Source: Serripes groenlandicus
Lineage: Eukaryota; Mollusca; Bivalvia; Cardiida; Cardiidae
Direction: 5' to 3'
NCBI GenBank assembly: GCA_031761405.1
Contig: JASEVX010000008.1
Location: 72,394,723-72,458,722, forward strand
Length of the DNA stretch: 64,000 nt
Shown one piece after another: positions 1 through 11,480 of the stretch. The first letter of the stretch is position 1. The number at the start of each line of letters is the position of its first letter. The notes beneath the pieces were generated by a model that did no database searches, was not told the origin of the DNA, and saw nothing but the letters and a program-made list of their open reading frames with translations. Position numbers and translations under genes: made by a program.

Positions 1-485
1 AGTCTTGTGAATAAGTGTGTATTATTTTTTTTATTTATTTTTTTTTATTTTTTTTTGTATTTCTTCTGACTCATTAACAGTAAATAATACTTGGTGGAAA
101 CAATTGAATTATAAATTAGTAAGATGATGTTAATAGTCGCCTGTCGCAAAATATCAGTTCTGTAATTACGAAAAATAAAAAGGTTATTCTTCACAGTCAA
201 TTACGAGCTCATTACAAAATATAAGATTAGTCAATCTCGATTAAGAGTATCATTATGTATGAATTTTTTTTTGTTCTATGTGTGTGTTAATTGTAAATTG
301 TGTATATATTCTTTTATTATGTGTGTGTTAATTGTTATTTGTTTATATATTGTCAAAATGACAAGAAACTGTACAGTTTACGTCAAATAAAATTATTGTC
401 TATTATTGTCTATTGCAATAGTTGATGTTGAAATTTTCAGAAAATAGCTTTGATATTGTCATTAAAAGATCGTTTAAAAATAAAT
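1..485. other. AT-rich non-coding stretch
   Basis: No gene, RNA or recognised repeat is visible. The sequence is AT-rich with a poly-T/TTTA run near the start and a short duplicated phrase (TTATGTGTGTGTTAATTGT) around 250-345. Confidence 0.5.
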
Positions 486-680
486 CACATATACGCTTTC
501 TGACGCCTCTGCAGCAGACTACTTTTGAATGCATAGTGACAAAATGAGAAATTGTTGATAATAAGTAATTTCTCTTTTTGTCACAATGCTTTCCACTCTA
601 TTGAATGGTTCTACTTTGATTTGGAGAGATGTTTCATGCTTTTACCTATATGTTTTTAAAGTCGTCTGATCTATTGTTTA
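486..680. repeat. Hairpin repeat family copy
   Basis: One copy of a hairpin repeat found throughout the window. The left side carries GCTTTCTGACG...CTGCAGCAGACTACTTT, the centre is the near-palindrome AATGAGAAATTGTTGATAATAAGTAATTTCTCTTT flanked by GTGACAAAA and TTGTCACAA, and the right side carries AAAGTCGTCTG. The arms complement each other, as in a foldback or MITE-like non-autonomous element. No coding capacity is seen. Confidence 0.65.
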
Positions 681-1311
681 TCATTCCCCTTATACATATT
701 CATGCGTTGTTTCATTATTCCTTGTCATTGCTCGTTGTTCGTCAATGTTGTCATTGTTTGCTGTTTAACCCTTCCCACTTGCAGACATTTTGACGGGTAT
801 ACTACGAATGCCTTCTTCATTTATTTCCTACCTTGTCAAACTAATCGAAAATGTGGGGAGAAGTGAGAGCAGGACTTTAAGAGGGACTTTATAAGTTATA
901 GATTTAATGAAGATGAACTTTACTACAGTATTCTAATAATGATATTATCATGTTTTCTATTTACATGTAACATTTAAAAATATTTCAACTTAGTGTATCT
1001 TGACAATAGTACTAAAAATACTTATTTGGGTCAAATTCTCATGTACGCATTATCTCATTTTCCCACTACACACATTATTTAATATGGAAAATATGAAACA
1101 TACACTTTTTGAAAACATTTTGGCAAAGAGAAAATGTAATGATTGTTTTGGCCACTTATTTAATTAATAACATTCGCTTAAAGCGATGTTGAAGTTTAAT
1201 GCGGTAATGTTGGACGTGTATATGGGAAAATAGTTAATGACGAACATTTTAATATATGACCATGATTTACAAATATTCTATCGTTCAGCCAATTCTCGCT
1301 AGTCTAATCCT
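681..1311. other. Non-coding stretch, nothing recognised
   Basis: No ORF with family features and no clear repeat is seen. Phrases such as 'aacccttcccacttgcagacattttgacg' near 768 resemble the outer part of the hairpin repeat family, so part of this may be a decayed copy. Confidence 0.4.
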
Positions 1312-2031
1312 CAAGACTTGACTGATGAACGCACTCTCGGGATGCAAACCGGCGTCCTTTCGAACAAGATGTCTATGCTCTATTTCTACCATCGTGTTTG
1401 GTAAGTAAACAATTATCAGTAAGAGCAATTGAGTCATTACTAATTGTCTGTAAATGCTTTAAAAAAACATTATCTAGCAGAGATATCTTAAGACGACTGA
1501 ATCAGGAATATGATTTTACAAACGAGTTCGTTAATTGGAAAATGTAAAAGCTGGCTTTTGTGAACAGTGTAGAGCCAGATCAGTCTGTACAGCCAATTAA
1601 GACTTACGCTGCTCATATATTACATACACCAAATGTATTTATATGTCTCTGCTTACACAAGTTTGTTAGTAGATTACGTCAAGACTGAGTAAATAGGTCA
1701 ACATACCGAGGATGTTCTTCTACCAGCATGTTTGGTAAGCAAACAATGCTCAGGTAGTGCAATGAGTCATTTATAATTGTTTGTCAATCCTTTCAAAAAC
1801 ATTATCTAGCAGAGACATCTTAAGACGACTGAATCAGGCATATACTTGTACAAACGAGTTCGTTAATGGGAAAATGTACAAGCTGTCTTTTGTGAACAGT
1901 GTAGAGCCAGATCAGTCTGTGCAGCCGATTAAAACCTACGCTGCTCATATATTACATACACCAACGACATATAAATACATGTAGTTTATGTCTCTGATGA
2001 CACAAATGTGTTAGTAGATTATGTCAAGACT
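1312..2031. repeat. Two tandem copies of a ~330-360 bp repeat
   Basis: The block around 1469-1632 (from ACATTATCTAGCAGAGATAT to the end of 'catatattacatacacc') recurs with a few substitutions at 1800-1963, 331 bp downstream. Flanks also match: 'accatcgtgtttggtaagtaaacaat' near 1390 and 'accagcatgtttggtaagcaaacaat' near 1722, and 'tcaagactgagta' at both ends. The phrase 'gtagagccagatcagtctgt' resembles a dispersed repeat common in bivalve DNA. The 67-codon reading frame in the second copy is broken in the first, so I do not call it a gene. Confidence 0.7.
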
Positions 2032-2113
2032 GAGTAGATAGTCGAGTTATTTTAACCTACACTCGACAGAAATCCCAACGTGTACCTTTTCATACGGACC
2101 GGTTTCATTTTAC

Positions 2114-2332
2114 TTTTTCCAACATACACACGCTTTCTGACGCCTCAACAGCAGATGGCCTTGAACAACATTATGACAAAAAGAGAAACTGTTCATTAAG
2201 AGCATTTTCACATTTTGACACAATGCGTTTAATTTTTCACAATTATCTAAACTTCATGTATCGAGATGTGTTTTTTTCTGGATCTTTTCAAAGTCGTCTG
2301 CAGTAGATTTGTTGTATGTGGAAAAGGGTTAA
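2114..2332. repeat. Hairpin repeat family copy
   Basis: The left arm reads TTTTTCCAACATACACACGC then CAGCAGATGG; the middle has ATTATGACAAAAAGAGAAACTG against CACATTTTGACACAATG; the right arm is CAAAGTCGTCTGCAGTAGATTTGTTGTATGTGGAAAAGGGTTAA. The right terminus is well preserved and helps define the family's end, GGGTTAA. Confidence 0.65.
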
Positions 2333-2384
2333 TCCGCATCTAGTGAGTTACATCGTACCATGTAACCATATATGTTCAATGTCT

Positions 2385-2945
2385 TGTTATTCAGATTTTA
2401 TTCTATGGTCTTCTTATTGAATAATTAAACTCTATGGCCTTGTAATTCAATTAGTAAACTATATGGTCTGGTATAGTCTTGTTATTCAATTATTAAACTA
2501 TATATTCTTGTAATTTAATGGTTAAACCTTAATGTCTTGTTATTCAATTATTAAACTGTATGGTCTTGTTACTTAGTTGTTAACTTATATAGTCTTGTCA
2601 TTCAATGATTAAATTATATGGTATTTTTATTGAATTATTAATATATATGGTCTTATTATTGTGCTATCTAACTCTATGGTCTTGTTATTCAAGGATTCAA
2701 TTATATGGTCTTGTTATTCAATGATTAAATTGTATGTTCTTTTTATTCAATTATTTGACTCTATGGTCTTGTTATCCAATTATTTAAATAACTGTTTGGT
2801 AGTGTTACTCTGCTATCAAACTCAATGTTATTATTATTCAATTCTAAAACTATATGGCCTTGTTACTCAAGTACAAAACTATGTGGTCTTGTTATTCAAT
2901 TATTAAGCTAAATGGCCTTGTTATTAAATTTTAAAACTGTATGAT
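2385..2945. repeat. 29-bp minisatellite array
   Basis: About 19 imperfect copies of TATGGTCTTGTTATTCAATTATTAAACTA occur head to tail with substitutions and a few length changes. The 81-codon reading frame across 2661-2906 is simply the translated repeat. Confidence 0.85.
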
Positions 2946-4080
2946 GTGGTACCAAAGTGTTTTTCTAGCTTGCACTATTAGTTTGAGTACCAACAAGTTT
3001 GGATGCTTAATCAGAACCTCAGCCTCGTTTTAAATTCGTAATTAGAATTTAAAAGAAAAACAGTGAAGTCAGGATAACCAATCAGTACATTACCTGTAAC
3101 AATCTAGTATGCCTTACGATTTTCACTTGCAAGAGACGCTAAGGTAGCCAGTGCATGAATATTCATTGAGATTAGTGAATAAGCACTCAACGGGATGAAA
3201 TACGCCCTATAGTAAGAGTTCGGTCGAAACTGTACCACCAAACGGATCATATCTGTAAAGTTATCGTACAATAACAGATAGGACACTTTTCCTCCATTTG
3301 CCATTATCCCTTTCCCACATACAGCACATATGCAAGAGACAATTTCGGAATCAGCTATGCACATACATGAAAAAGATATTTTAACGATAATATGATTATT
3401 TCTAAGGCCATTTTGTTTCAATAAGCTTTATATCACCAGACTTCCGCTTCCAGTTTTAGATGTATGGCGCAGTAATGATATTCTTACTTGATTGGATGAA
3501 AAGTTAATTACAAAACACGGGGCTTAACTTAACCCTTCAAAGAAAACGTTTTTTTTATCCTTTGATCAAAACTTTGCTGCAACCTTTCTGTGTCTTACCT
3601 CAATTGATTTAAAGCAGCATATTAGGTAATTATTTAAAAGATTGATTGGTGATTTGGTGTTCAACCTACATAATTGACCCCATTTCCCTTATACTAACAC
3701 ATACTCTTGAAACATCTAATATATGCGACAAATATTTGTCAAAAGGAACAGTTTTCTCAGTTTCTACGCTTAGTGTTTTCATCTTTGCCTTAAAAGTATA
3801 CATTGAGCCAGTTCCGTGAAAGTTCCGTGAAAGCTGTGTTTAATTTAATTGGCATAAATCCATGTCTTTGATTAATCAGCCATTGCTTTCATATTGCCAT
3901 ATAAACGAGGATTTGATTAGTTATTACAAATCCATCAGTCCTTTCAATTTTTCCAATGATTGACAAAAATCAATGTTACTACTAATTGAACTTAAAGTGA
4001 TAAGTCTGGGTATTTTTTGAGTATGTTTTTCAAATTCCTTGTTGTAACTTTCTACAATTTGCCTATCAACAAAAGATATT
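2946..4080. other. Non-coding stretch with decayed repeat fragments
   Basis: A 105-codon minus-strand reading frame (3104-3421) has no family features. It overlaps a fragment ('tcatatctgtaaagttatcgtacaataacagatagg') that recurs near 8928 and a hairpin-family terminus ('cctttcccacatacagcacat') near 3308, so I treat it as chance. Nothing else is recognised. Confidence 0.5.
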
Positions 4081-4480
4081 TCACTTTAGCCAAATAATGA
4101 AAAACAGCTCCGCCCCCTGCTGGCCATGTTTTTCAACCAATCAATATGGTTTGGATGAATGGTTAAGACGGTCACACAAGGTACATATGAGGCAAAACAT
4201 CCCCGTCCTCTGGCAGCCAATTTTCGGCAAATCAACATGGATTAAAGGAATCTGATAGAGGGTCCCTGAAGGACAATTTTTATAAAAAACTATTTGAAAA
4301 TCGGCCAACCGGTTTGGGAGGAGAATACATGTTTTGTCTTTTTATGGCAATTTTGCATGGATAAAGAAAGGAAGGAATTATGGGTAAGGCATTTAGAGGA
4401 TGCTTTCTGTGAAGTTTCATCCCAATTGAAGTTTAATAATACAAAAATGGGTGTTATGAGAACAAATTGAGAGAATAAAA
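4081..4480. repeat. Fragment of the dispersed bivalve-type repeat
   Basis: Phrases such as 'gccccctgctggccatgtttttcaaccaatcaatatgg', 'tatttgaaaatcggcc' and 'tttgggaggagaatac' recur in the 8.6-9.0, 12.9-13.6, 17.7-18.4 and 19.4-20.6 kb repeats. The fragment contains about two internal units but neither family terminus. Confidence 0.6.
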
Positions 4481-4559
4481 GTTGGGATGTCCGAAGGAAA
4501 AAGGAAAAAAGGAAATCATCTGTTAGCTACGTATTTCCACCTAAGAGCTCGAACGCATC

Positions 4560-4617
4560 CCCCCCGCATACACACACACACACGTACATATAAACAGACA
4601 AACAGACAGACAGACAG

Positions 4618-4658
<41 letters not shown>

Positions 4659-5910
4659 GAGACAAACAGACATATACACATAAACATAAATACAGATAGA
4701 CATAAATGCAGATAGGCTTATATTCAAAGACACATGATTACATGCAGATATACACACATACATACATAGTGATATACATACATAATGATAGACATACATG
4801 ATGATATATATAGAGAGACAGATAGACATACAAACGCATAGACACATAAACATACTTATTGACATGCATATAGACATACAGGCAGATTGACAGCTACACC
4901 AACAGATAGACAGAGAGATAGACGGACACATACACGTACACAAACATATAGACATACAGACGCATAGCATAGACAGATAAACATACGCACGTATATTCAT
5001 GCATACAGACATACAGGCAGATTGACAGTTACACCAACAGATAGACAGAGAGATAGACGGACATACGTATATACATAAACATAAAGACAAAAATACAGAT
5101 AGACATACACTCAGATGGGCGTAAATTCAGATAGGCATACATTCAAAGACACATGCTAAATGCATATAAATACATAGTGATAGAAATACATAATGATAGA
5201 CACACGATGATGGACATATATACATACACATACATAGACAGATAGACATACAAACGCATGGACAGATTAACATATATACAGATTAACATACACACATATA
5301 AACATGCATACAGGCATACAGGCAGATGAACAGTTACACCAACGGATAGACGGAGAGAAAGACGGGTATACATATATACCTAAACATAAAGACATACACT
5401 CAGATAGACATAAATTCAGATAGGCATACATTCAAAGACACATAAATAAATGCAGATATACATACATACATAGTGATAGGCACACGATGAGCGACATACA
5501 TGGTGATAGACATACATACACAAATATACATACACATACATAGACAGATAGATAGATAGATAAACATACATATTGACATACATACGTAAATACATTCATA
5601 CAGACAGATTGACAGCTACACCAACAGATAGACGGACATACATATATACATAAACTCAAAGACATAAATACAGATAGACATATACTCAGATAGACATACA
5701 TTCAGGGACACATGCATAAATGCTGATAGACATACACAATGATAGACACACGGTGATAGACATATATGATGATAGACAAATAGACATACAGATACATAGA
5801 CAGATAGACATACAAACACATTTACACCAACAGATAGACGGACATACATATATACATAAACATAAAGACATTCAGATAGGCATAAATTCAAAGACACATG
5901 AATAAATGCA
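4560..5910. repeat. GACA/GATA-type array with longer-range periodicity
   Basis: A pure (GACA)n core at about 4596-4660 passes into ~1.25 kb of degenerate 'agacatacat/agatagaca' sequence. The phrase 'acaccaacagatagac' recurs near 4896, 5032, 5825 and, with changes, near 5336 and 5618, so the simple repeat has been amplified in larger units of roughly 140-300 bp. The long reading frames on both strands (for example 187 codons minus) are Cys/Ser/Ile-rich translations of the repeat and are not genes. Confidence 0.85.
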
Positions 5911-5967
5911 GACAGGAAACACCCTTGAGCAGAAGAAACATGCCAATCTGTAGTATTTTGGAAAGTA

Positions 5968-5968
<1 letters not shown>

Positions 5969-6002
<34 letters not shown>
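5969..6002. repeat. (TA)n microsatellite
   Basis: An uninterrupted TA dinucleotide run directly follows the GACA-type array. Confidence 0.9.
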
Positions 6003-6004
<2 letters not shown>

Positions 6005-6332
6005 AACACTCAATTAGGAGAAAGTACACCAGTGTGATCGCAAATGTACGTATTCCACTTTTGTTCCGTCTCTCAAACGTTTAAAAGTAGCCCGATCCTA
6101 GGTTGTTTTGGCATTTGGTGGTAGAAGAAACTCTTCTCTATCCAGCCATACCATCGGTTCGGCTTAGATCACTATATAAAAAAAATAGCCCAAGGCCCAT
6201 TCGAATATTTTCACATACCGGTCTCACACTAGTACTAATTAACTTAAGTGTAAATCAAATCGCATTGCAAATCTTCATATAAACTTTACATATACCTATA
6301 GCTTTACATATGAAAAAAAATTGTAATCACAT

Positions 6333-6333
<1 letters not shown>

Positions 6334-6384
<51 letters not shown>

Positions 6385-6388
6385 ACAT
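6334..6388. repeat. (AC)n microsatellite
   Basis: An almost uninterrupted AC run with one AAAC interruption near 6378. Confidence 0.9.
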
Positions 6389-6779
6389 TCTTTTAAAGAG
6401 AGACACACTCGAACAAATCAAAATCAAATCCCTGAATAAAACTCATTATTTATTTCGCATCGAAAGGAGACCTTGACATATGTTTATAGTTTGGGCGAAA
6501 GTAGGTGCCCACGGAAAGGCTAGATGTAGCTGGTAGAAGTATATGTATATAAGTTAACGTGATAACAGAAACATGATTAATAAACAAATAAGACAGTACC
6601 TTAAACAACGTTACACAATAGTCTCCTTTGTCAATTAGGAAGTACAATTCAATACGCAAAACAGGTCGTTACGAGTGGCGGGTCTTTACATAGTTTAAAC
6701 TGGTTTATATTACTGATCAATACTTAGACTTCCATTGTTCTATTTACATTTGTTCAATATTTACTGTCAGACCCCATTT

Positions 6780-7712
6780 ATTACACTAACTATGTAATTA
6801 ATCCAATAAGGATTGTAAGCCTTCTTTAGTGAATGAAAATAGTACTGCATCGCCTGAAAAATGTAACAGAAATAACTTAATGTTGTTCAGAGAAAAATAA
6901 TCGTTATTTCTTCTAACAAGGTTATCATAGAAATCATTAATGAAAAGTATGAACAACAACGGTGAAATCGGCCTGTTTGACTTCGCTTAAGCATTCTAAA
7001 CAGTCACACACTGTGTTATCTGATCTTACACAGGCCTTGACCTCAGTATATATAACTTTTAACATATTAACAATTTTCGAAGAAACTCACAGTTGTTATT
7101 ATTTCGATAAACGGTATCGAATGCTTTACTAAAGTCAACACAAGCACAATACAGTTTTTTCTCTCAGCATTCAGAACAGTCTGTATAATGGAATTTAATA
7201 AAATATAGACAATCACTCGTTTCTTTACCACTTCGGAAACCTAACTGATACTCACTCATAACATTAATAATTTCTGCCTAATCTCTAAGACAATTCTAAC
7301 TTTATCGATAACATTTTAGAGAAAAATACTGGTTAGAGTTATCCTTCTGTAATTGTTAACATTCGAATGATCTCCCTTTGTAGGTACTGGGACAATTACA
7401 CTGATAGACCAGTTTTGAGGATATGCGCTTTTGTTGTACATATCATTAAATAGTTTACATAGTATAGGCGATACTGAATCTTTGAATTCTATTCTATCAG
7501 TAAATCTATCAGTAAATTTTCGCCTCCATATTTCAATGTATTTATTGCTCGTTTAACGCTATCAACAATAAAATCACAATCTAACATTTCTATATATGTA
7601 ATGCTCTGTTCTTTATTACGTAAATCATTTTCAATGTTATCGTTAGAAAATGACAAATCATCAGAAAAAACGTCTTTAAAATGATTGAAACAATCTGAAC
7701 TTGGTTTCTTAG
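6780..7712 (-). mobile_element. Decayed non-LTR retrotransposon reverse transcriptase fragment
   Basis: Reading the minus strand and allowing several frame changes and stops gives the reverse transcriptase core of a non-LTR (LINE-type) element. In order there are a KGDHSNVNNYR..TLTS block (about 7390-7300), a QLGFRSGKETSDCL block (about 7250), a clear first catalytic-Asp motif VDFSKAFDTVYRN (7110-7140), PISPLLFILFINDF (about 6975-6930) and the position of the second catalytic motif read as SGDAVLFS (about 6860), where the usual Asp pair is damaged. The upstream end (7600-7712) carries a spacer reading SDDLSFSNDNIEN. No ORF1, endonuclease or 3' tail is attached. It is a dead fragment; the motifs are typical of the L1/CR1/Jockey-like group but I cannot name the clade. 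Confidence 0.75.
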
Positions 7713-8465
7713 ATGGTTACATTCCCGTTTATCCGGGTTTTATTGATTTCATTCTAAAACGCTTTTGAATCCGTCTTTGCTAGCTTCTATACTTGATTTC
7801 TGAACGCTGATTATAATAAGCACGTCTTTTTACTGTATTATAGTTACTTTTTTTATTAAGTAGAATATTAGCTTAAAATTGTGAACTGTTTTTGGCCTGG
7901 GGCTTTAGCTCCTGGTCATAGTAGTAAACCATTTTTTCGGAGTTGGCAGCTGCCAATTGCTATTAATACCCAACAACGCATTTTAGGGTAAGACTGCGCG
8001 AGAAAAAAAGTTGGATTGAACAAAACTGCATTTAAAAGTGATCACTATAATGTTGTTGGAACATCAGTGAAAAACTTGCGGCGTGAGTACAGGAATACAA
8101 TTTTAACAAATGCTTTAGAAATTAATGCGCCCTGAGGTCAGATATGGAAGCTTATAATCCTTCGTGAAGTGGAAAGGAAACGTACAAATGAGTCGCATGA
8201 CATATGCAGTGGCGGATTTACGGGGGATACGTAGGGCCCGTGCAAATAATAAGTAATGGTAAAAAAAGAAGTTGCGTGACAAATACAATGGCGGATTTAG
8301 CGAGGCCCCGTAGGGCCAGTGACACACACACACCCGATGTTCCCATCTCAATTATTTATTTTGTTTGATTTTGTTATATTATCCAAAGAAACCCATGACA
8401 ATTTATTTATTTAATTGTTTGATATATAAACTTTAGAAAATAAATATGCTGATTAATCTCGAGTC
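7713..8465. other. Non-coding stretch with a short local duplication
   Basis: No gene is seen. Around 8205-8320 a ~75-bp phrase ('gcatgacatatgcagtggcggattta' then 'gcgtgacaaatacaatggcggattta', each followed by a GGGCCC/GGGCC-like run) is duplicated in tandem. The 78-codon minus-strand reading frame across it has no family features. Confidence 0.5.
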
Positions 8466-8600
8466 ATGCCACCAGTACTGAAACCGCAGGCGTTTCAAGA
8501 AGCTGCGGCTTTTGGTGAATCCGTCAGCATAGTACCTACTAAACCGGTTTATATAGCCGACACGCTTAACAACAACCCCGATGATACTCCGGATTATCAA
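8466..8600 (+). other. Short open stretch, possible exon remnant
   Basis: An ATG at 8466 opens a 76-codon frame. The first ~45 codons (starting MPPVLKPQAFQE) have a balanced, coding-like composition. From about codon 46 the sequence becomes the dispersed repeat ('cagatacttttggagaagaagattttttaaag'), so the frame's end is repeat DNA. I do not recognise the peptide and see no partner exon. It may be chance. Confidence 0.2.
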
Positions 8601-8990
8601 ACAGATACTTTTGGAGAAGAAGATTTTTTAAAGTTTTCACTACAGCAATATAATGCAAAACAGCCCGGCACTATGGCGGCCATATATTTCAAATAATAAA
8701 CATGGCCTAAAATAATCTGATAGCAGGTCACTTCAGAAACATTTCTAAAAAAATATTTGGAAATCGGACAGACGCTTTTGAAGAAGAAGACATTTTCACT
8801 ATGGCCATTTAAGGCAAAACAGCCATTCCCCTGGACGCCTTCTTTTTCGACTAATCAACATGGAGGAGAAGATTTTTTGAGTTTTCACTTTAGCTTTATG
8901 AGGCAAAACAGCCCCGTCCCCATTCGGGTCATATCTGTAAACTTATCATACAATAACAGATAGGACACTATTCCTCAATGTGCCCAAAGT
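8600..8990. repeat. Fragment of the dispersed bivalve-type repeat
   Basis: About two internal units of the dispersed repeat are visible: 'aatcggacagacgcttttgaagaagaagacattttcactatgg', 'gcaaaacagccc...', 'aatcaacatggaggagaag'. Neither the AACAAGAGG nor the GATCACC...GGTGAGC terminus is present. Confidence 0.6.
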
Positions 8991-9004
8991 ATGTGTCCTT
9001 ATCC

Positions 9005-9085
9005 CTTTAATAATTGAATAACATGACCATAGAGTTTAATAATTCAATAACATGACATAAAGTTTAATATCTGATTAACAAGACA
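9005..9085. repeat. Short inverted copy of the 29-bp minisatellite
   Basis: 'tttaataattgaataacatgaccatagagtttaataattcaataacatgac' is the reverse complement of the unit that forms the 2385-2945 array, present here as about three copies in the opposite orientation. Confidence 0.7.
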
Positions 9086-9479
9086 TTGAACGTATAGCTT
9101 TACACAGTACTTATCCAGGGCTGGATAATATGTCAGTAAATGAAAAGGCGACGAATGCCCAGACAGAAGGATGGGCAGGAAATTGATCCCTGTGTGCCTT
9201 CCATTATATCACATCATGACTCCTGGTTCTAACAATGATCAAATACATCATAATGAGCAATTTAACCTTTGTTACAACGTTTTCAAAAGTCATCTGCTGC
9301 ACATACATCAGTATATGGGAAAGGATTTACTTCATCAAAGGTGTCTTGTTTTTTTAAAAAAAGTCTCTAAAAGTTTTAAACTGTATCTGCATCAGGTTCT
9401 GCATGTACGTCTACACATGTTATGTCGTCTGGTATTCTTCTTGATTCATGTTAGGCTAGACTTGTTAATCCGTAAGACT

Positions 9480-9720
9480 ACCCTTCTTGGCTGGGTCTGT
9501 TCCATTGTTGTCTTTACTATGTTTAGGGATTTTTAGATAATTATTCAATGAAACTGAAGCATCCTTTAGATCAGCTGTCTAGGCTGGGTCTGTTTCATTG
9601 TTGTCATTATCATTAAAAGTGGTAGCTGGATTTATATTCAATGACACGGCTATCTCTTCTAGGGTTGTCATGTCTGTTTCACGGGAAAGCTGGTAGGCCC
9701 ATTGCTGCACAGCAAGGACG
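9480..9720 (-). pseudogene. Possible decayed exon with a two-unit repeat
   Basis: On the minus strand a frame ending at 9579 (LEEIAVSLNINPATTFNDND...NETDPA, stop TAG) continues past that stop in the same frame into a second, similar unit (DASVSLNNYLKI...KDNNGTDPA), ending at a stop near 9478. So a ~105-bp unit is tandemly duplicated and keeps phase across an in-frame TAG. A possible acceptor (ccttgctgtgcag) lies just upstream near 9703-9713. Conserved phase suggests an old exon, like the repeated tail exon at 15.8-16.6 kb in design though not in sequence. No family is recognised. Confidence 0.3.
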
Positions 9721-9799
9721 CATTTAAGAAAGTGGTATAAAGATTCATAAAATAAACACTGTCTGCCCTTATTAACCATTTCCAATTTATAGCCAACTT

Positions 9800-9996
9800 G
9801 TTACGGTTCTGCAGCAAACCATTCTTTAAAACAACGAAGCAACACGGAGAATCGTTCCTAATGAGCAATTCCTCTTTTAACTAAAATGTGTTCAACTCTA
9901 TTTGATGATAATACTATCATTTATACAGATTGTCCCTATATCATGCGCAGATGTTTCCAAAGTGCTATAGGTTTGTTATATGTGTATGAGGGTTAA
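9800..9996. repeat. Hairpin repeat family copy (degenerate)
   Basis: It has CTGCAGCAAACC on the left, 'tcctaatgagcaattcctcttttaactaaaatgtgttcaactc' in the middle, and 'gatgtttccaaagtg...ggtttgttatatgtgtatgagggttaa' on the right. Order and termini match the family. Confidence 0.6.
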
Positions 9997-11334
9997 GCAG
10001 TTGTAGCTTTCAATGTAAATTGATATAGAAGCCAACATAGTTTACTATCATTTAAAATATTGCACCCTTAATGTGGCCCAAATATGGATATGAAACAAAT
10101 GCCCGTTTTTAAACCAAAGGGTTATAAATCGATCCGATTATCATAGCAGGCCTGCTTTCGAAAATCTAACTTTCGCCGAAACAATGCTGAAGGATTTGGG
10201 AATGCTGCAATTGATTGGCTTTCATTCGCATTGCACTATTTTCGACGCGCCGTATTGCATGAGTGCACACAGATCCATCCGCCCTCCTCATGAATGAGTT
10301 CAACAGGTAATTATACTGTGCACTAGATTGTTGTCAATATGTACAAATACTTTTTATTTCATTGACTATTATCACACTGTAGACTAGTCACCCAGTCACT
10401 TTAAACAAAGTTTTATAATATCAGTATTTATATACACAGAAAACTGATAAACTCAGAAGAACACTTTGACATGGCAGTGTTGTACGTTTTCATGAATGAA
10501 CTCTCAGTGTTTAACCCTTTACGGGATATAATACGACACAAATGAAGCGGGTGAATCACACATTTTTCTATTTCGCTATTTTTACACCATTTTCCGCACT
10601 TTTACCAAAATTGTAGATACAATATTATCTGCGTTCCTATTTTTTGTGGATCTTAAGCAGAACTTTTTTGAAAACCAATTTGACAACGCTTCCAACTTTA
10701 TAAGTTACACTTTTAATGTCTCGTTATTTTCCATTTCGCCGGCCTCTAATTTTGGTTGATAGTAAAAAAGGTAAGTTATACTATCAAATCTTATAAACGG
10801 TTATGAGGTAATCGTCCCCAGTTACTATCTCGATTATATAACTGATTCTCGCTGAAGTTCAGAGAGCGATACACTTTTCATACAGGGCATGAATAAATGA
10901 TCACTTACTCGTAGCTTCTTCCTTCATTCCTTTTATATGTGTGTCAATTTATCGACAATAAAAAGCTATCCATTTTAAATTAAGGTTTAATTAATGTCTG
11001 TCAGCTTAACATACATCAGAACAATATACAGATCTTCTTACATTTTTATTTCTGTATCAAAAGTAGCACTTCCACCACTAAGGGTAATTCCACCTATATT
11101 GATGCAAACGAGATGGAGGTAAATATTTTACTTGGGATACTATATGTATGTGTTTAACAATGAGTTAATCATCCCCTTGTGCTGTAAAGCATACCTATGT
11201 GTCCGCTCGTATGTACTTTTATGAAACTTCAAACTTTCTAGACGGCACAATAACTACAAAAAGGTTCAAATGATACTATGATTGTTGGAAAAATGGTGAT
11301 TAGACGTAGTGATCTAAGCTGTACTCCATACACA

Positions 11335-11337
<3 letters not shown>
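9997..11337. other. Non-coding stretch, nothing recognised
   Basis: No supported ORF, RNA or repeat structure was found. Short hairpin-family remnants may be present, but I cannot delimit them. Confidence 0.4.
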
Positions 11338-11370
<33 letters not shown>

Positions 11371-11426
11371 GTGTCCCTTTTGTTGATTTAATATTTGATC
11401 AACCAGATTGCTTGATTAATTAATTA

Positions 11427-11461
<35 letters not shown>

Positions 11462-11480
11462 AATTGACTGATTGATTGAT
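11338..11480. repeat. Poly-T tract and (ATTG)n microsatellite
   Basis: A 30-base T run (11338-11367) is followed after ~48 bp by an (ATTG)n/(ATTA)n run (about 11416-11480). Confidence 0.9.

Noticed and set aside
3104..3421. 105-codon minus-strand ORF
   Set aside because: No family features; it overlaps two repeat fragments found elsewhere in the window.
4527..5871. Long Cys-rich minus-strand reading frames (up to 187 codons), toxin- or matrix-like in composition
   Set aside because: They are translations of the GACA/GATA repeat and occur in several frames on both strands.
9171..9536. 121-codon plus-strand ORF
   Set aside because: Composition is low-information and it overlaps a hairpin-family fragment and the duplicated unit read better on the minus strand.
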